A stretch of 35,130 nt of DNA from Cellvibrionaceae bacterium. Lineage in GTDB: Bacteria > Pseudomonadota > Gammaproteobacteria > Pseudomonadales > Cellvibrionaceae. The translations under genes and the position numbers were made by a program. Each line of letters begins with the position of its first letter. Positions within the stretch are counted from its first letter, which is position 1. Positions 1 through 8,800 of the stretch are shown here, piece by piece. The DNA is taken from the NCBI GenBank assembly GCA_021151525.1, contig JAGKXD010000041.1:1-35130 (forward strand). The letters run 5' to 3'. Under the pieces are notes generated by a model. It searched no databases. It had not been told where the DNA came from and saw only the letters and a program-made list of their open reading frames with translations.

Positions 1-1
1 T

Positions 2-1489
2 GCGAATACTATTGCAAAGCCAGCTCGTGGTTTAGTTGTTGAAATTCTCGATGAAAAAAATACCGTTATTGTTTCAACACAAACCAATGCACAAGGAGGA
101 TACAGCGCTAGTGTGCCTGCAAGCACCTTGGTAAAGGTTCGCGTTAAAACTCAAATGCAGAGTAAGTCTTCACCTATATGGGATGTAAAGGTTACAGATA
201 ATACTAATAATTATGCGGTTTATGCGATTGAAGGGGACCTGCGCGATTCTGGACGCTCCAATTCAATTCGCAATTTACATGCAGCGGAAAAGCTTACCTA
301 TTATCACGGCGTCGATGACAGATCAGCATCACCTTTTAATATTATTGATATCGCCTATACATTATTTTCCCGCATGGCGTCCGAGGCAAATATTAATAAT
401 TTTCCGTCTCTTGAGTACCGCTGGAGTGAAAAAAACAGAGCTGTATCAGGGAATGAATCTTTGGGTGAAATTGGTGGTGCAGGCTATTTTGTTCCGGATA
501 CTCGCGTGATTTATTTAAGCGGTAATTCCAGTACCAGCATGCATGATTTTGATAGCCATGTTATTGCACATGAAACTGGGCACTACATTACCTATGCATT
601 GTTCCGTGGTAGCAATGGAATGGGAACGGGGCCGCATAATGAATGGTCTATCAATGACATCCGAATTTCTTTTAACGAAGGTATAGCTACTGCTTATGCG
701 GGTATTTTATTAAGTGATCCACAATGGCGAGAAGTTGCAATCGTAAATGGGCAACCAATAAGTACCTACAATGGCAATAACTTAAGTTGCGGAACTTGCT
801 TTCCCAATAAGGGGGCTTATACCGAAGGTAACACCTACTATTTGGTTTATAGTTATTACGACAAAACTAAAAATCAATTCGCTAAACCTTTGGATAATTT
901 TTTCAAACTTTTTAGCGATAAGGGTTTTATGGCGTCAGCCGTTTTCCCATCAATATATCTATTCGCAGCACAGGTGGAAAAACTTAACCCAACTCAATTT
1001 GTTGACTTTCAGCCCTTATTGAATCAACAAAATATATTTGGTCGTGGTGCATTGGGGGAAGGAGAAACCTTTGCGGCTGATATTCCTTTTATGTTGCCTC
1101 ATTATCCGCTTATACAGCCCGGGCAAGCACCAGTGCAGGTTTGCACAACATCTTATTACTATGACACTGCCGCTAATTACAGCGCGTTCGGTTTGCATCG
1201 AACGTTGCTGCTGAAAATTAACGCGTCTGGAAATTACTCTGTAAAAGTGACTAAAAGCGGTGGAGATGCAGATTCTGTGGTTCCGCATTTGGCGGTGTTT
1301 CAAGCGAGTCAATATAAATTTTGGTTGTATTCAAATGTGACTAATGGTGTGGATTTAAGTTCGTGGGGTGGGTTACCTCCTTACTTTAATGCTGGTGAAT
1401 ACACATTAGATATTGAAGGTAATACAAACACCAATTTTGCAGGCCAAAAAATAAAATCATGCTTTGATGTATCAGTTGCTGCGTTGTAA
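2..1489 (+). CDS. Secreted zinc metallopeptidase (gluzincin-like), 5' end outside the window
   Basis: The reading frame is open from base 2, so the gene enters from the left; 495 residues are visible. A GTG at 113 follows an AGGAGGA-like stretch, but the residues before it (a G-L-V-V-E-I pattern, then T-N-A-Q-G-G-Y) look like the end of a carboxypeptidase-regulatory/Cna-B-like beta-sandwich, so I do not take GTG as the start. HETGH lies at visible residues 190-194 (bases 569-583). An N-E-G-I-A-T-A-Y helix puts a Glu about 32 residues later (visible residue 226), the usual third zinc ligand of gluzincins. Four cysteines, one pair being C-G-T-C, fit disulphides in an exported protein. The C-terminal 110 residues look like a beta-rich accessory domain. 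The substrate is unknown. A small exported protein follows 12 bases downstream, probably in the same operon. Peptidase class is fairly sure; the exact family is not. Confidence 0.75.
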   Translation, partial: ANTIAKPARGLVVEILDEKNTVIVSTQTNAQGGYSASVPASTLVKVRVKTQMQSKSSPIWDVKVTDNTNNYAVYAIEGDLRDSGRSNSIRNLHAAEKLTYYHGVDDRSASPFNIIDIAYTLFSRMASEANINNFPSLEYRWSEKNRAVSGNESLGEIGGAGYFVPDTRVIYLSGNSSTSMHDFDSHVIAHETGHYITYALFRGSNGMGTGPHNEWSINDIRISFNEGIATAYAGILLSDPQWREVAIVNGQPISTYNGNNLSCGTCFPNKGAYTEGNTYYLVYSYYDKTKNQFAKPLDNFFKLFSDKGFMASAVFPSIYLFAAQVEKLNPTQFVDFQPLLNQQNIFGRGALGEGETFAADIPFMLPHYPLIQPGQAPVQVCTTSYYYDTAANYSAFGLHRTLLLKINASGNYSVKVTKSGGDADSVVPHLAVFQASQYKFWLYSNVTNGVDLSSWGGLPPYFNAGEYTLDIEGNTNTNFAGQKIKSCFDVSVAAL

Positions 1490-1501
1490 AAAAGGAAATA
1501 A

Positions 1502-2002
1502 ATGATGAAAAAATTATTGGTAATGATATTAGCGGCTTTAACTAATTTTTATTTTCCCTTGCAGGCATTTGCTCAAGAGCCGGTTGCCACACAAGTATCT
1601 GGCCATATTCAAGCAAGCTTGATTGATTCTCAAGTTATTAAGCTAAATGTTGGTGACGAAAAGAAAATAGAATGGCGATTTGTATCTTCGTATAAGGATG
1701 GATTGTTAAAAATCAATTTAATTGCAGAAGATGGATTGGAGATAACATCAGCCCTCAAACAATTTACCTTTGATATCAATGCGAACAGTGAATACAACGT
1801 TTCGGCTGATATAAAAGCGTTGCTGAATGGTCGCAGGTACCTCAATTTTTACGTTCATTATGAGAGTAAAGACAAAGCATTAGACGGAACAACTTCGGCC
1901 ATTTTCCAAATAGGTGAACTAAGTCCGGTTAGGGAGAAACAAGTTGAAAGCACGGGGGTAACTCTGTTGAAGGCAGTTGAGGATGTGCACCAGAGTCAGT
2001 AA
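1502..2002 (+). CDS. Small exported beta-rich protein of unknown function
   Basis: 166 residues. The N-terminus is a clear Sec signal peptide: M-M-K-K, a hydrophobic core, then an A-F-A/Q-E cleavage site near residue 25. There is no lipobox, so the product should be soluble in the periplasm or outside the cell. An AGGAAA ribosome site lies 6 bases before ATG 1502; the next codon is also ATG. The mature part alternates short beta-like stretches with few Cys or aromatic clusters and may be one beta-sandwich domain. I do not recognise the family. It starts 12 bases after the metallopeptidase gene, so co-expression is likely; a role as chaperone, inhibitor or partner of that enzyme is only a guess. 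Confidence 0.65.
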   Translation: MMKKLLVMILAALTNFYFPLQAFAQEPVATQVSGHIQASLIDSQVIKLNVGDEKKIEWRFVSSYKDGLLKINLIAEDGLEITSALKQFTFDINANSEYNVSADIKALLNGRRYLNFYVHYESKDKALDGTTSAIFQIGELSPVREKQVESTGVTLLKAVEDVHQSQ

Positions 2003-2102
2003 AACTTACTCCTGCATAAACTGCAGCTTTCGTTTGCTCGATGTATATGTTGGTAATGAGGGGCGTGGGTAGCAAGTAAGCTTAATCAGGATAAATAAAA
2101 TA

Positions 2103-2118
2103 CTGACTAAAATACCAG
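2103..2118 (+). promoter_or_regulatory. Weak LexA (SOS)-like box upstream of recA
   Basis: CTGA-N8-CCAG keeps the CTG...CAG core of the gammaproteobacterial LexA site (CTGT-N8-ACAG) but misses one base in each half. It sits 18 bases centre-to-centre upstream of a better box, with which it forms the pattern CCAGTACTGG at the junction. It may be a second cooperative LexA site or chance. Confidence 0.4.
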
Positions 2119-2120
2119 TA

Positions 2121-2136
2121 CTGGTTGCTCATACAG
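2121..2136 (+). promoter_or_regulatory. LexA (SOS) box of recA
   Basis: CTGG-N8-ACAG matches the LexA consensus CTGT-N8-ACAG with one mismatch. The flanks (TA before CTGG, AT inside before ACAG) also resemble the E. coli recA operator. The TTGCTC inside the box could be a -35 element, with TAGTCT at 2148-2153 as a weak -10 at 17-base spacing, so LexA would block this promoter directly. Confidence 0.7.
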
Positions 2137-2175
2137 TTTTTTTGGTGTAGTCTATATCCATAGTTGAGGTTTCCC

Positions 2176-2197
2176 CTGAGGAGTCTCAGCGTATAAT
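2176..2197 (+). promoter_or_regulatory. Candidate second recA promoter: perfect -10 with adjacent palindrome
   Basis: A perfect TATAAT lies at 2192-2197, about 45 bases before the recA ATG. No good -35 stands 16-18 bases upstream. Immediately before the -10 is CTGAG-GAGT-CTCAG (2176-2189), a perfect 5-base inverted repeat that would lie in the spacer. This site is more than 50 bases from the LexA box and could give LexA-independent basal transcription. Confidence 0.4.
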
Positions 2198-2241
2198 CCT
2201 AAAATTACTGTCTTACTATTAATTTCACGTTGAGGTGTCAA

Positions 2242-3291
2242 ATGGATGCGAATAAAGAAAAGGCGTTACAAGCCGCGCTAAGTCAAATTGAACGTCAATT
2301 TGGTAAAGGAACTGTTATGCGCATGGGCGACAAAGAACAAGTCGCTATTCCTTCTATTTCTACTGGCTCCATAGGTTTAGATGTTGCTTTGGGTATCGGT
2401 GGGTTACCAAAAGGCCGTATCGTTGAAATCTATGGCCCCGAATCATCAGGTAAAACAACTTTAACATTGCAGGTTATTGCTGAAGCCCAGCGTGCCGGTG
2501 GCACCTGTGCGTTTATCGATGCTGAACACGCACTTGATCCGATTTACGCTGCCAAGCTTGGTGTAAATGTTGAGGACCTAATTGTTTCCCAGCCTGATAC
2601 GGGTGAACAGGCTCTTGAAGTGACTGATATGTTGGTGCGCTCAGGTGCTGTCGATGTATTGATCGTAGACTCTGTTGCTGCTTTGACTCCTCGCGCTGAA
2701 ATTGAGGGCGAAATGGGTGATCACCACGTAGGTTTGCAGGCGCGTTTGATGTCGCAAGCGCTGCGTAAGATTACCGGCAATATCAAAAATGCTAACTGCT
2801 TGGTTATCTTCATCAACCAAATTCGTATGAAAATCGGTGTAATGTTCGGTAACCCCGAAACTACTACTGGTGGTAACGCACTTAAGTTTTATGCATCTGT
2901 GCGATTGGATATACGTCGTATAGGTGCGGTTAAAGAAGGTGAAGAAGTTATCGGTTCTGAAACTCGCGTTAAAGTGGTTAAGAACAAGGTCGCGCCACCC
3001 TTTAAGCAAACCGAATTCCAAATTCTTTATGGCTCAGGTATCAACCGCATGGGCGAAGTGGTTGATTATGGAGTTAAATTAGGTCTGATTGATAAAGCGG
3101 GTGCTTGGTACAGCTACCAAGGCAACAAAATTGGTCAAGGCAAAAATAACGTGATGAAATTTTTGCAAGAAAACCCAGTCATAGCTAAAGAGCTTGAAGC
3201 GAAAGTCCGTGCTGAGTTGCTTGAGTCGCCAGCATTGTCATTAAGCGCTAGTGGTGCTGACTCTGCAGATGATATGGAGATGTCTGAATAG
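2242..3291 (+). CDS. recA: RecA recombinase
   Basis: 349 residues, full length. RecA forms filaments on single-stranded DNA, catalyses homologous pairing and strand exchange, and stimulates LexA self-cleavage. Visible hallmarks: the Walker A motif G-P-E-S-S-G-K-T, the N-Q-I-R-M-K-I-G region with the G-N-P-E-T-T-T-G-G DNA-binding loop 2, and an acidic C-terminal tail ending D-D-M-E-M-S-E. I chose ATG 2242, which has GAGG 6 bases upstream and gives the normal M-D-A-N-K-E-K start; an in-frame TTG at 2230 would add four residues and overlap the ribosome site. Regulation: LexA-like boxes at 2103-2136. A lipoprotein gene, not recX, comes next. Confidence 0.98.
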   Translation: MDANKEKALQAALSQIERQFGKGTVMRMGDKEQVAIPSISTGSIGLDVALGIGGLPKGRIVEIYGPESSGKTTLTLQVIAEAQRAGGTCAFIDAEHALDPIYAAKLGVNVEDLIVSQPDTGEQALEVTDMLVRSGAVDVLIVDSVAALTPRAEIEGEMGDHHVGLQARLMSQALRKITGNIKNANCLVIFINQIRMKIGVMFGNPETTTGGNALKFYASVRLDIRRIGAVKEGEEVIGSETRVKVVKNKVAPPFKQTEFQILYGSGINRMGEVVDYGVKLGLIDKAGAWYSYQGNKIGQGKNNVMKFLQENPVIAKELEAKVRAELLESPALSLSASGADSADDMEMSE

Positions 3292-3449
3292 TTGTAGCTA
3301 GTTTTCTAAAAGGCTAGGAAACTTGTTAACAATTGTTCAAGTTTATGCTGCACTGTTGCGTGTCATAAGTAGTCTGAGTATGCTGCGCAACAGAGTTGTT
3401 TAGTTAAGCTAAACAGGTGTTCTTCTTAGATGCAGCCAAGAGGTTTGAA

Positions 3450-4025
3450 ATGTTAAAAGCCGGTTTGTTCAGTTTGTTAGTCGCCGTAGCATGTTTAAGT
3501 GGTTGTGCTACAAAACCTTATGTGGCTACAGATTATGAGGCCAGCTATAACTTCGCTGCGCTGAAAACTTTTTCAGTGAAGAGTGCAAAGCAGGACACGA
3601 AAGAAAACATTCTCATATCTCCATTCACCTTAAGTCATATTCATTCCTTGGTGAACAGTGAGTTGGCAAAGCGCTACCAAGCTGTAAGTGAAACCTCTAC
3701 TCCGGATTTCTATGTGACTTATCACGTAGTTATGGAAGAAAAATTGGAACCTAGTGCATATGATCAAATGTACGGTTTTGGTTTTTGGGGTAGAGGCTAT
3801 CGTTACCCGTCGTCTATGTTTTATCGCCCAGCGCTTGACGGCGGTGTAAGAGTTTATAGTCAAGGCAGCTTAATTATTGATATGGTGGATGCAAAGACCC
3901 AGCAACCTATTTGGCGCGGTGTTTCTGAGAAGCGTTTGAATAAAGGTCTTAATCCGCAGAAGCAACGTGAAATTTTGACTAGTGCGGTGTTGGAAGTCTT
4001 GGCCCAATTTCCACCCGTTAATTAA
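3450..4025 (+). CDS. DUF4136-type lipoprotein
   Basis: 191 residues. A lipoprotein signal peptide ends in L-S-G-C, with Cys near residue 20, so the product should be acylated and anchored in the inner or outer membrane. The region after it (D-Y-E-A-S-Y-N-F-A-A-L-K-T-F) matches the opening of DUF4136 proteins, whose biochemical role is unknown. ATG 3450 has AGAGG upstream at a good distance; an upstream in-frame GTG at 3417 would spoil the signal peptide. The gene sits between recA and recX on the same strand and is followed by a strong terminator at 4042-4069. The 150 bases after recA show no convincing terminator, so recA read-through could transcribe it. Confidence 0.8.
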   Translation: MLKAGLFSLLVAVACLSGCATKPYVATDYEASYNFAALKTFSVKSAKQDTKENILISPFTLSHIHSLVNSELAKRYQAVSETSTPDFYVTYHVVMEEKLEPSAYDQMYGFGFWGRGYRYPSSMFYRPALDGGVRVYSQGSLIIDMVDAKTQQPIWRGVSEKRLNKGLNPQKQREILTSAVLEVLAQFPPVN

Positions 4026-4041
4026 TTATTCTGGTTTGTAC

Positions 4042-4069
4042 AAAAAAGGTCGCTAAGCGACCTTTTTTT
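4042..4069 (+). terminator. Rho-independent terminator between lipoprotein gene and recX
   Basis: GGTCGCT-A-AGCGACC (4048-4062) has an A-run before it and seven T after it. The T-tract runs straight into the recX coding start, so recX must be expressed by read-through or from a promoter inside the lipoprotein gene. Confidence 0.9.
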
Positions 4070-4081
4070 ATGGGAAAACAA

Positions 4082-4549
4082 ATGGTCAATCAAGAAGTTA
4101 CTCCCGCTGTTATACGTATGTCTGCTATGAATTTATTGGCGATGCGTGAGCATTCTGCCAAAGAGCTCAAAACCAAACTTAATAGAAAGTTTGATCAGGC
4201 GGAGTGGATTGTTAATGAGTTGGAAAAACTTAAGAACGATGGGTTGCAAAGTGATCAACGTTTTGCGGAGGCTTACATCAATATGCGCTTGCGGCAGGGA
4301 AAGGGCGCTCTGGTGATTCGCTTGGAGTTAAAAGAAAAAGGTATTGCTGATTCAATTATTAATGAGCAGCTTTCTACCCACTCAGGCTGGAATCAGCTTG
4401 CTTTGCAGGCCTATCAAAAAAAATTTGGTAACACGCATGTTTCCGATATAAAAGAAAAGTCACGAAGAATTCGTTTTCTGACTGCAAGGGGGTTTTCATC
4501 AGCCAATATTCAATATGTGTTTGCTAAAGCAGGAACGGATAGCGAGTAG
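4082..4549 (+). CDS. recX: RecX regulatory protein
   Basis: 155 residues, typical RecX length. RecX binds within the RecA filament groove and inhibits recombinase and coprotease activities. The sequence shows the three-helix repeats of the family: an N-terminal A-M-N-L-L-A-M-R-E-H-S-A-K-E-L repeat, the S-D-Q-R-F-A-E-A-Y motif in the middle, and a C-terminal R-R-I-R-F-L-T-A-R-G-F repeat. I prefer ATG 4082, with GGGA 6 bases upstream; ATG 4070 is also in frame but begins on the last T of the terminator and has no room for a ribosome site. It is usually directly after recA; here a lipoprotein gene and terminator intervene. Confidence 0.92.
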   Translation: MVNQEVTPAVIRMSAMNLLAMREHSAKELKTKLNRKFDQAEWIVNELEKLKNDGLQSDQRFAEAYINMRLRQGKGALVIRLELKEKGIADSIINEQLSTHSGWNQLALQAYQKKFGNTHVSDIKEKSRRIRFLTARGFSSANIQYVFAKAGTDSE

Positions 4550-4607
4550 CTGAAAATAATCTATAAGTAAAAAGCTTATTGAGTAAGCGGAAGTCACAGG
4601 GCGTAAA

Positions 4608-4621
4608 CTTCTTTAAAGAAG
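4608..4621. promoter_or_regulatory. 14-base perfect palindrome upstream of the RND operon
   Basis: CTTCTTTAAAGAAG is a perfect dyad about 140 bases before the adaptor gene, in a non-coding stretch (4550-4763) with no convincing gene. GTTAA-N6-TTAAC follows at 4626-4641. Either may be an operator for the efflux genes, which have no adjacent regulator. Confidence 0.3.
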
Positions 4622-4763
4622 CCATGTTAATTTTTATTAACTGTAATATGTTCGTTGGTGTACAAGTGATAAACTCGAGTGAATTTAAAGGCAAAAAGGA
4701 TGCTGCGGCCCAATTAAGTCACTATGGCTTAAGACATTCATTGCTACCCCATCGAGATTTATT

Positions 4764-5888
4764 ATGCATTTGCTTTTACCCGCTCGCTTATTGACTTGCG
4801 CACTTTTTATTATTTCCCTCCCGACTTTTGCTCAGAAGTCAGATAAGCCAGAAAAGCCTCTTGATGTTATTGTGCAGTCGGTCGCTCTACGTGAATTGCA
4901 AAACAATATTGAAGCGCTGGGTAACTTGCATGCTTATGAAACTGTTGTAATAACGGCGAAAGCCACTAAAACCGTAACCCAAATTCGTTTTGATGATGGT
5001 CAACGAATCACAAAAGGTTCTACGCTTGTTGAAATGACAAATGCGGAAGAATCTGCGTTAATGGAAGAGGCTCGCCTGACGGCAGAAGAAGCCAAAAAAC
5101 AATTAGACCGCACGCAATCACTTGTCCAAAATGGCGCCTTATCTCCCTCATTACTCGATCAACGTAAGCGCGAATATGAGACGGCGCATGCACGTTTTAA
5201 CGCGTTGCAAGCGCGCTTTAAAGATTTAATTATCACAGCGCCTTTTAGTGGTGTTGTTGGTATTCGCGATATTAGTCTCGGTAGCTTGATAGCACCCGGT
5301 CAAGTAATTACCACTCTAAATGATGACAGTAAAATGAAACTGGATTTTACGGTACCCGCGATTTATTTGCGCAGCCTGCGAATTGGGTTACCTATTGATG
5401 CGCAAAGTCATGATTTGGGCGATAAAACATTTAAAGGAAAAATTTACAGCATTGACAATCAAATTGATGAATCAACTCGCTCAATAAAAGTTCGCGCTAT
5501 TTTTGATAATCCGAATTTTGAATTGAAACAGGGGTTGTTAATGACAGTTGTTGTACGCGCAGATATACGAAAGGCTCTTGTGTTAAGCGAAGCTGCATTG
5601 GTGCCTATGGGAAGCAATAATTTCGTATTTGTTTTAATGCCCAATAACGACAATAGAAATGCGCCGTGGATTGCAGAGAAACGTCAAATTTATATAGGCC
5701 AGAGATACCAAGGTTTAGTTGAAGTCGTGGGTGGTTTGCGTGAAGGTGAAAAGGTTGTGACCCACGGGCTGCAAAAAATACATGCAGGCCAGCACTTAAG
5801 TGTTATGGCTGAGCAATCAAATGATCCAGCAAAAAAGCCTGAGCCTTTGTCTGAGCTGCTGCAACAGAAAAAAACTGAGGGCAAATAA
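4764..5888 (+). CDS. RND efflux periplasmic adaptor (membrane fusion protein)
   Basis: 374 residues. A signal peptide ends T-F-A/Q-K near residue 23. The body has the order expected of HlyD/AcrA-type adaptors: half-lipoyl (about 60-95, V-T-Q-I-R-F-D-D-G-Q-R-I-T-K-G), a short coiled-coil hairpin (about 95-150, S-L-V-Q-N-G-A-L-S), second half-lipoyl (D-L-I-I-T-A-P-F-S-G-V-V-G), beta-barrel and membrane-proximal domain. It links the inner-membrane pump to an outer-membrane channel. There is no lipobox. The stop is 2 bases before the pump gene, so the two form one operon. The C-terminal 30 residues are charged and Lys/Pro/Gln-rich. No outer-membrane channel gene is nearby, so a shared TolC-like protein is likely used. 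The substrate cannot be told. Confidence 0.92.
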   Translation: MHLLLPARLLTCALFIISLPTFAQKSDKPEKPLDVIVQSVALRELQNNIEALGNLHAYETVVITAKATKTVTQIRFDDGQRITKGSTLVEMTNAEESALMEEARLTAEEAKKQLDRTQSLVQNGALSPSLLDQRKREYETAHARFNALQARFKDLIITAPFSGVVGIRDISLGSLIAPGQVITTLNDDSKMKLDFTVPAIYLRSLRIGLPIDAQSHDLGDKTFKGKIYSIDNQIDESTRSIKVRAIFDNPNFELKQGLLMTVVVRADIRKALVLSEAALVPMGSNNFVFVLMPNNDNRNAPWIAEKRQIYIGQRYQGLVEVVGGLREGEKVVTHGLQKIHAGQHLSVMAEQSNDPAKKPEPLSELLQQKKTEGK

Positions 5889-5890
5889 TA

Positions 5891-8800
5891 ATGATGCTCT
5901 CTAGTGTCTCGATTAGGCGCCCTGTGTTTGCGTCAGTTATTTCTTTGCTGTTATTGGCTTTTGGTATTCTTGCATTTGATCGATTGTCTTTGCGTGAATA
6001 TCCCAACATAGATCCACCGATTGTCTCCATTCGTACGTCGTATCCTGGCGCTGCTGCCAATATTGTTGAGACTCGAATCACCAAGCCGCTGGAAGACCGT
6101 ATCGCTGGTGTTGAAGGGATTCGTTACATTGAATCTAGTAGTGAAAATGGTGTCTCCAATATTACGGTCACATTTAATATTGAACACGATATTGAAGCTG
6201 CCGCAAATGATATTCGTGACAAGGTTTCCAGTGCCGTAAGTTCGTTGCCCATCGAAGCAACCGCGCCAGAAGTACAAAAAATAAATTCAGATGATGAAGT
6301 GATTGTGTGGATGAGCTTGGCCGGTGAAGGGATGTCTGTACCAGAGTTATCTGATTATGCAAAGCGTTACCTAGTCGATAAATTTTCTGCAGTCGAAGGC
6401 GTTGCGCGTGTACGTATTGGTGGGGAGCAACGCTATGCCATGCGTGTGTGGTTGGATCGAAAAAAATTGGCCGCACACAATTTAACGGTAAATGATATTG
6501 AAAACTCACTGCGTAGTGAAAACGTAGAATTGCCCGCGGGGAGTATTGAATCTAAGGATCGACAATACACAGTGCGTATGGCTCGCACCTATCGGTCTGA
6601 TGAGCAGTTTGCTCAGTTGGTTGTGAAGCATTCTAGTGACGGTCATTTAATTCGATTGGGCGATATTGCGAAAGTTGAAAAAGGTACGGTTGAAGATCGC
6701 AACTTATTTCGTGGTAATGGAATTGCTCAAGTTGGTATAGGTATAGCTAAACAATCTACAGCAAATACTTTGGATGTGGCGCGTGGTGTTCAAGCTGAAC
6801 AGAAGCGAATGAATGCCAGTTTGCCAAAAGGCATGAGTGTTGAAGATAGTTACAACAGTGCAATTTTTATCGAGCGTGCTATTCATGAGGTTTATATCAC
6901 ACTCATTTTGGCGGTGACGCTCGTTGTTTTTGTCATCTATATTTTTCTCGGCAGTGTGCGCGCAATGTTGATTCCTGCCGTGGCGGTTCCCGTATCAATT
7001 ATTGCAACTTTTACTGTTTTGGCAGTGCTGCATTTTTCAGTCAACATGCTTACATTACTCGCTTTAGTGTTGGCAATTGGTTTGGTTGTTGATGACGCTA
7101 TTGTGGTGCTGGAAAATATTGTTCGGCATATTGAAGAAAAAGGTAAGCCGGTTTTATTAGCCGCCTATGATGGCGTGCGTGAAGTTGGTTTTGCGGTAAT
7201 TGCAACAACCTTGGTGTTGATTTCAATTTTTATTCCGATTGTATTTGTGAAGGGCGATGTTGGGCGATTGTTTTCTGAATTTGCAATTACCATGGCCGCT
7301 TCGGTAGGTTTTTCGGCTTTGGTTGCTTTAACGCTTTCACCTATGCTTGCTTCAAAAATCTTGCGCAAAGAGGTGCATCGTACAGCCTTGGTTGAAAAGG
7401 TCGATGTTAAAATGCATCAATTGCGCGATGCTTATAAAAAAATAATTCTGAAAAGTCTAAATAAAAAGCTAATCACTATTGCTGTTTTTGTCGTAATGCT
7501 CGGCGTTTGCTTAGTGATGGCAATATTTATTCCTAGCGAATATGCGCCAAAAGAAGATCGCGGAAATTTTCAAATTATGATCAATGGTCCCGAGGGCGCG
7601 ACCTACGATTATATGGAAGAATACGTGGCGGAAATTGAAAAGCGTGTAATGCCTTATGTAGACTCGGGAGAAATTTCTCGTTTAATGGTGCGTGCGCCAC
7701 GTTCATTTGGTTCATTTGAGAGCTTTAATGCCGGTATTGCTGTAGTTGCGTTGAATGACTGGAGCAAGCGCCGAAATGCCTTCATTATTATGGATGAAAT
7801 TAAAGCCAAGCTTAGCGATTTGCCCGGCGTGACGACATCGCTCGTTATGCGTCAGGGGTTTGCAAGTGGTTCGTCCAAGCCGGTCCAGTTTGTGATTGGT
7901 GGCGGCACCTATGAGGAGCTCGCGAAGTGGCGTGATATTTTGCTCGAAAAAATTAATAAAGATAACCCGGGATTAACCAATATTGATTGGGACTACAAGG
8001 AAACCAAGCCCCAAATTGAAGTGCATGTAGATACTAATCGAGCGGCTGATCTGGGTGTGAGTGTAAGTGCTATTGGTCATACGCTTGAAACCTTATTGGG
8101 TTCGCGCAAGGTTACAACTTATATAGAACAAGGTGAGGAATATGATTTGCTGGTTCAAGGTGAACGTGATGAGCAGCGAACAAAAACAAGTTTAGAAAAT
8201 ATGTATGTTCGTTCGGATTCAAGCGGAAAACTTATTCCTCTCGCGAGCGTAGTTGATTTGGTAGAGCTTGCTGATGCAAGCCGTTTAAACCGCTACAACC
8301 GTGTCCGCTCTCTTACGATAGAAGCAGGGCTCGAGAAAAAATTAAGTTTAGGTGAGTCGCTCGATTATCTGAATAAACTAGTGAAGGAAAACTTGCCTCC
8401 AAATGCAACGGTAGATTATCGCGGCATGTCACGCGATTTTAAAAACTCCAGTGGTTCTATGTTTTTTATGTTTGCGCTGGGAATATTAATTACCTATTTG
8501 GTATTGGCCGCGCAGTTTGAAAGTTATGTACATCCCTTTGTAATTATACTGACCGTGCCTTTAGCAATTGCGGGAGGCTTGTTTGGATTATGGATTACGG
8601 GAAGTACTATCAATTTGTATTCGCAGATTGGTCTTATTATGTTGATTGGGCTTGCTGCAAAAAATGGTATTTTAATTGTAGAGTTCACGAATCAGTTGCG
8701 TGATCGTGGTGTTGAGTTTACAGCAGCATTATTGGAAGCTTCCTCTGCGCGTTTGCGCCCAATTATTATGACGAGCCTAACGGCGGTTGCGGGGGCAGCG

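Noticed and set aside
113..115. GTG as start of the first gene
   Set aside because: A good ribosome-like AGGAGGA precedes it, but the frame is open to the window edge and the upstream residues fit a regulatory beta-sandwich domain continuing into the gene.
2012..2026. CTGCA-TAAAC-TGCAG as terminator of the peptidase operon
   Set aside because: Stem of only five pairs with no T-run; not enough to call.
4579..4794. Possible 71-residue gene between recX and the RND adaptor
   Set aside because: No ribosome site, no family resemblance, and it overlaps the start and signal peptide of the adaptor gene.
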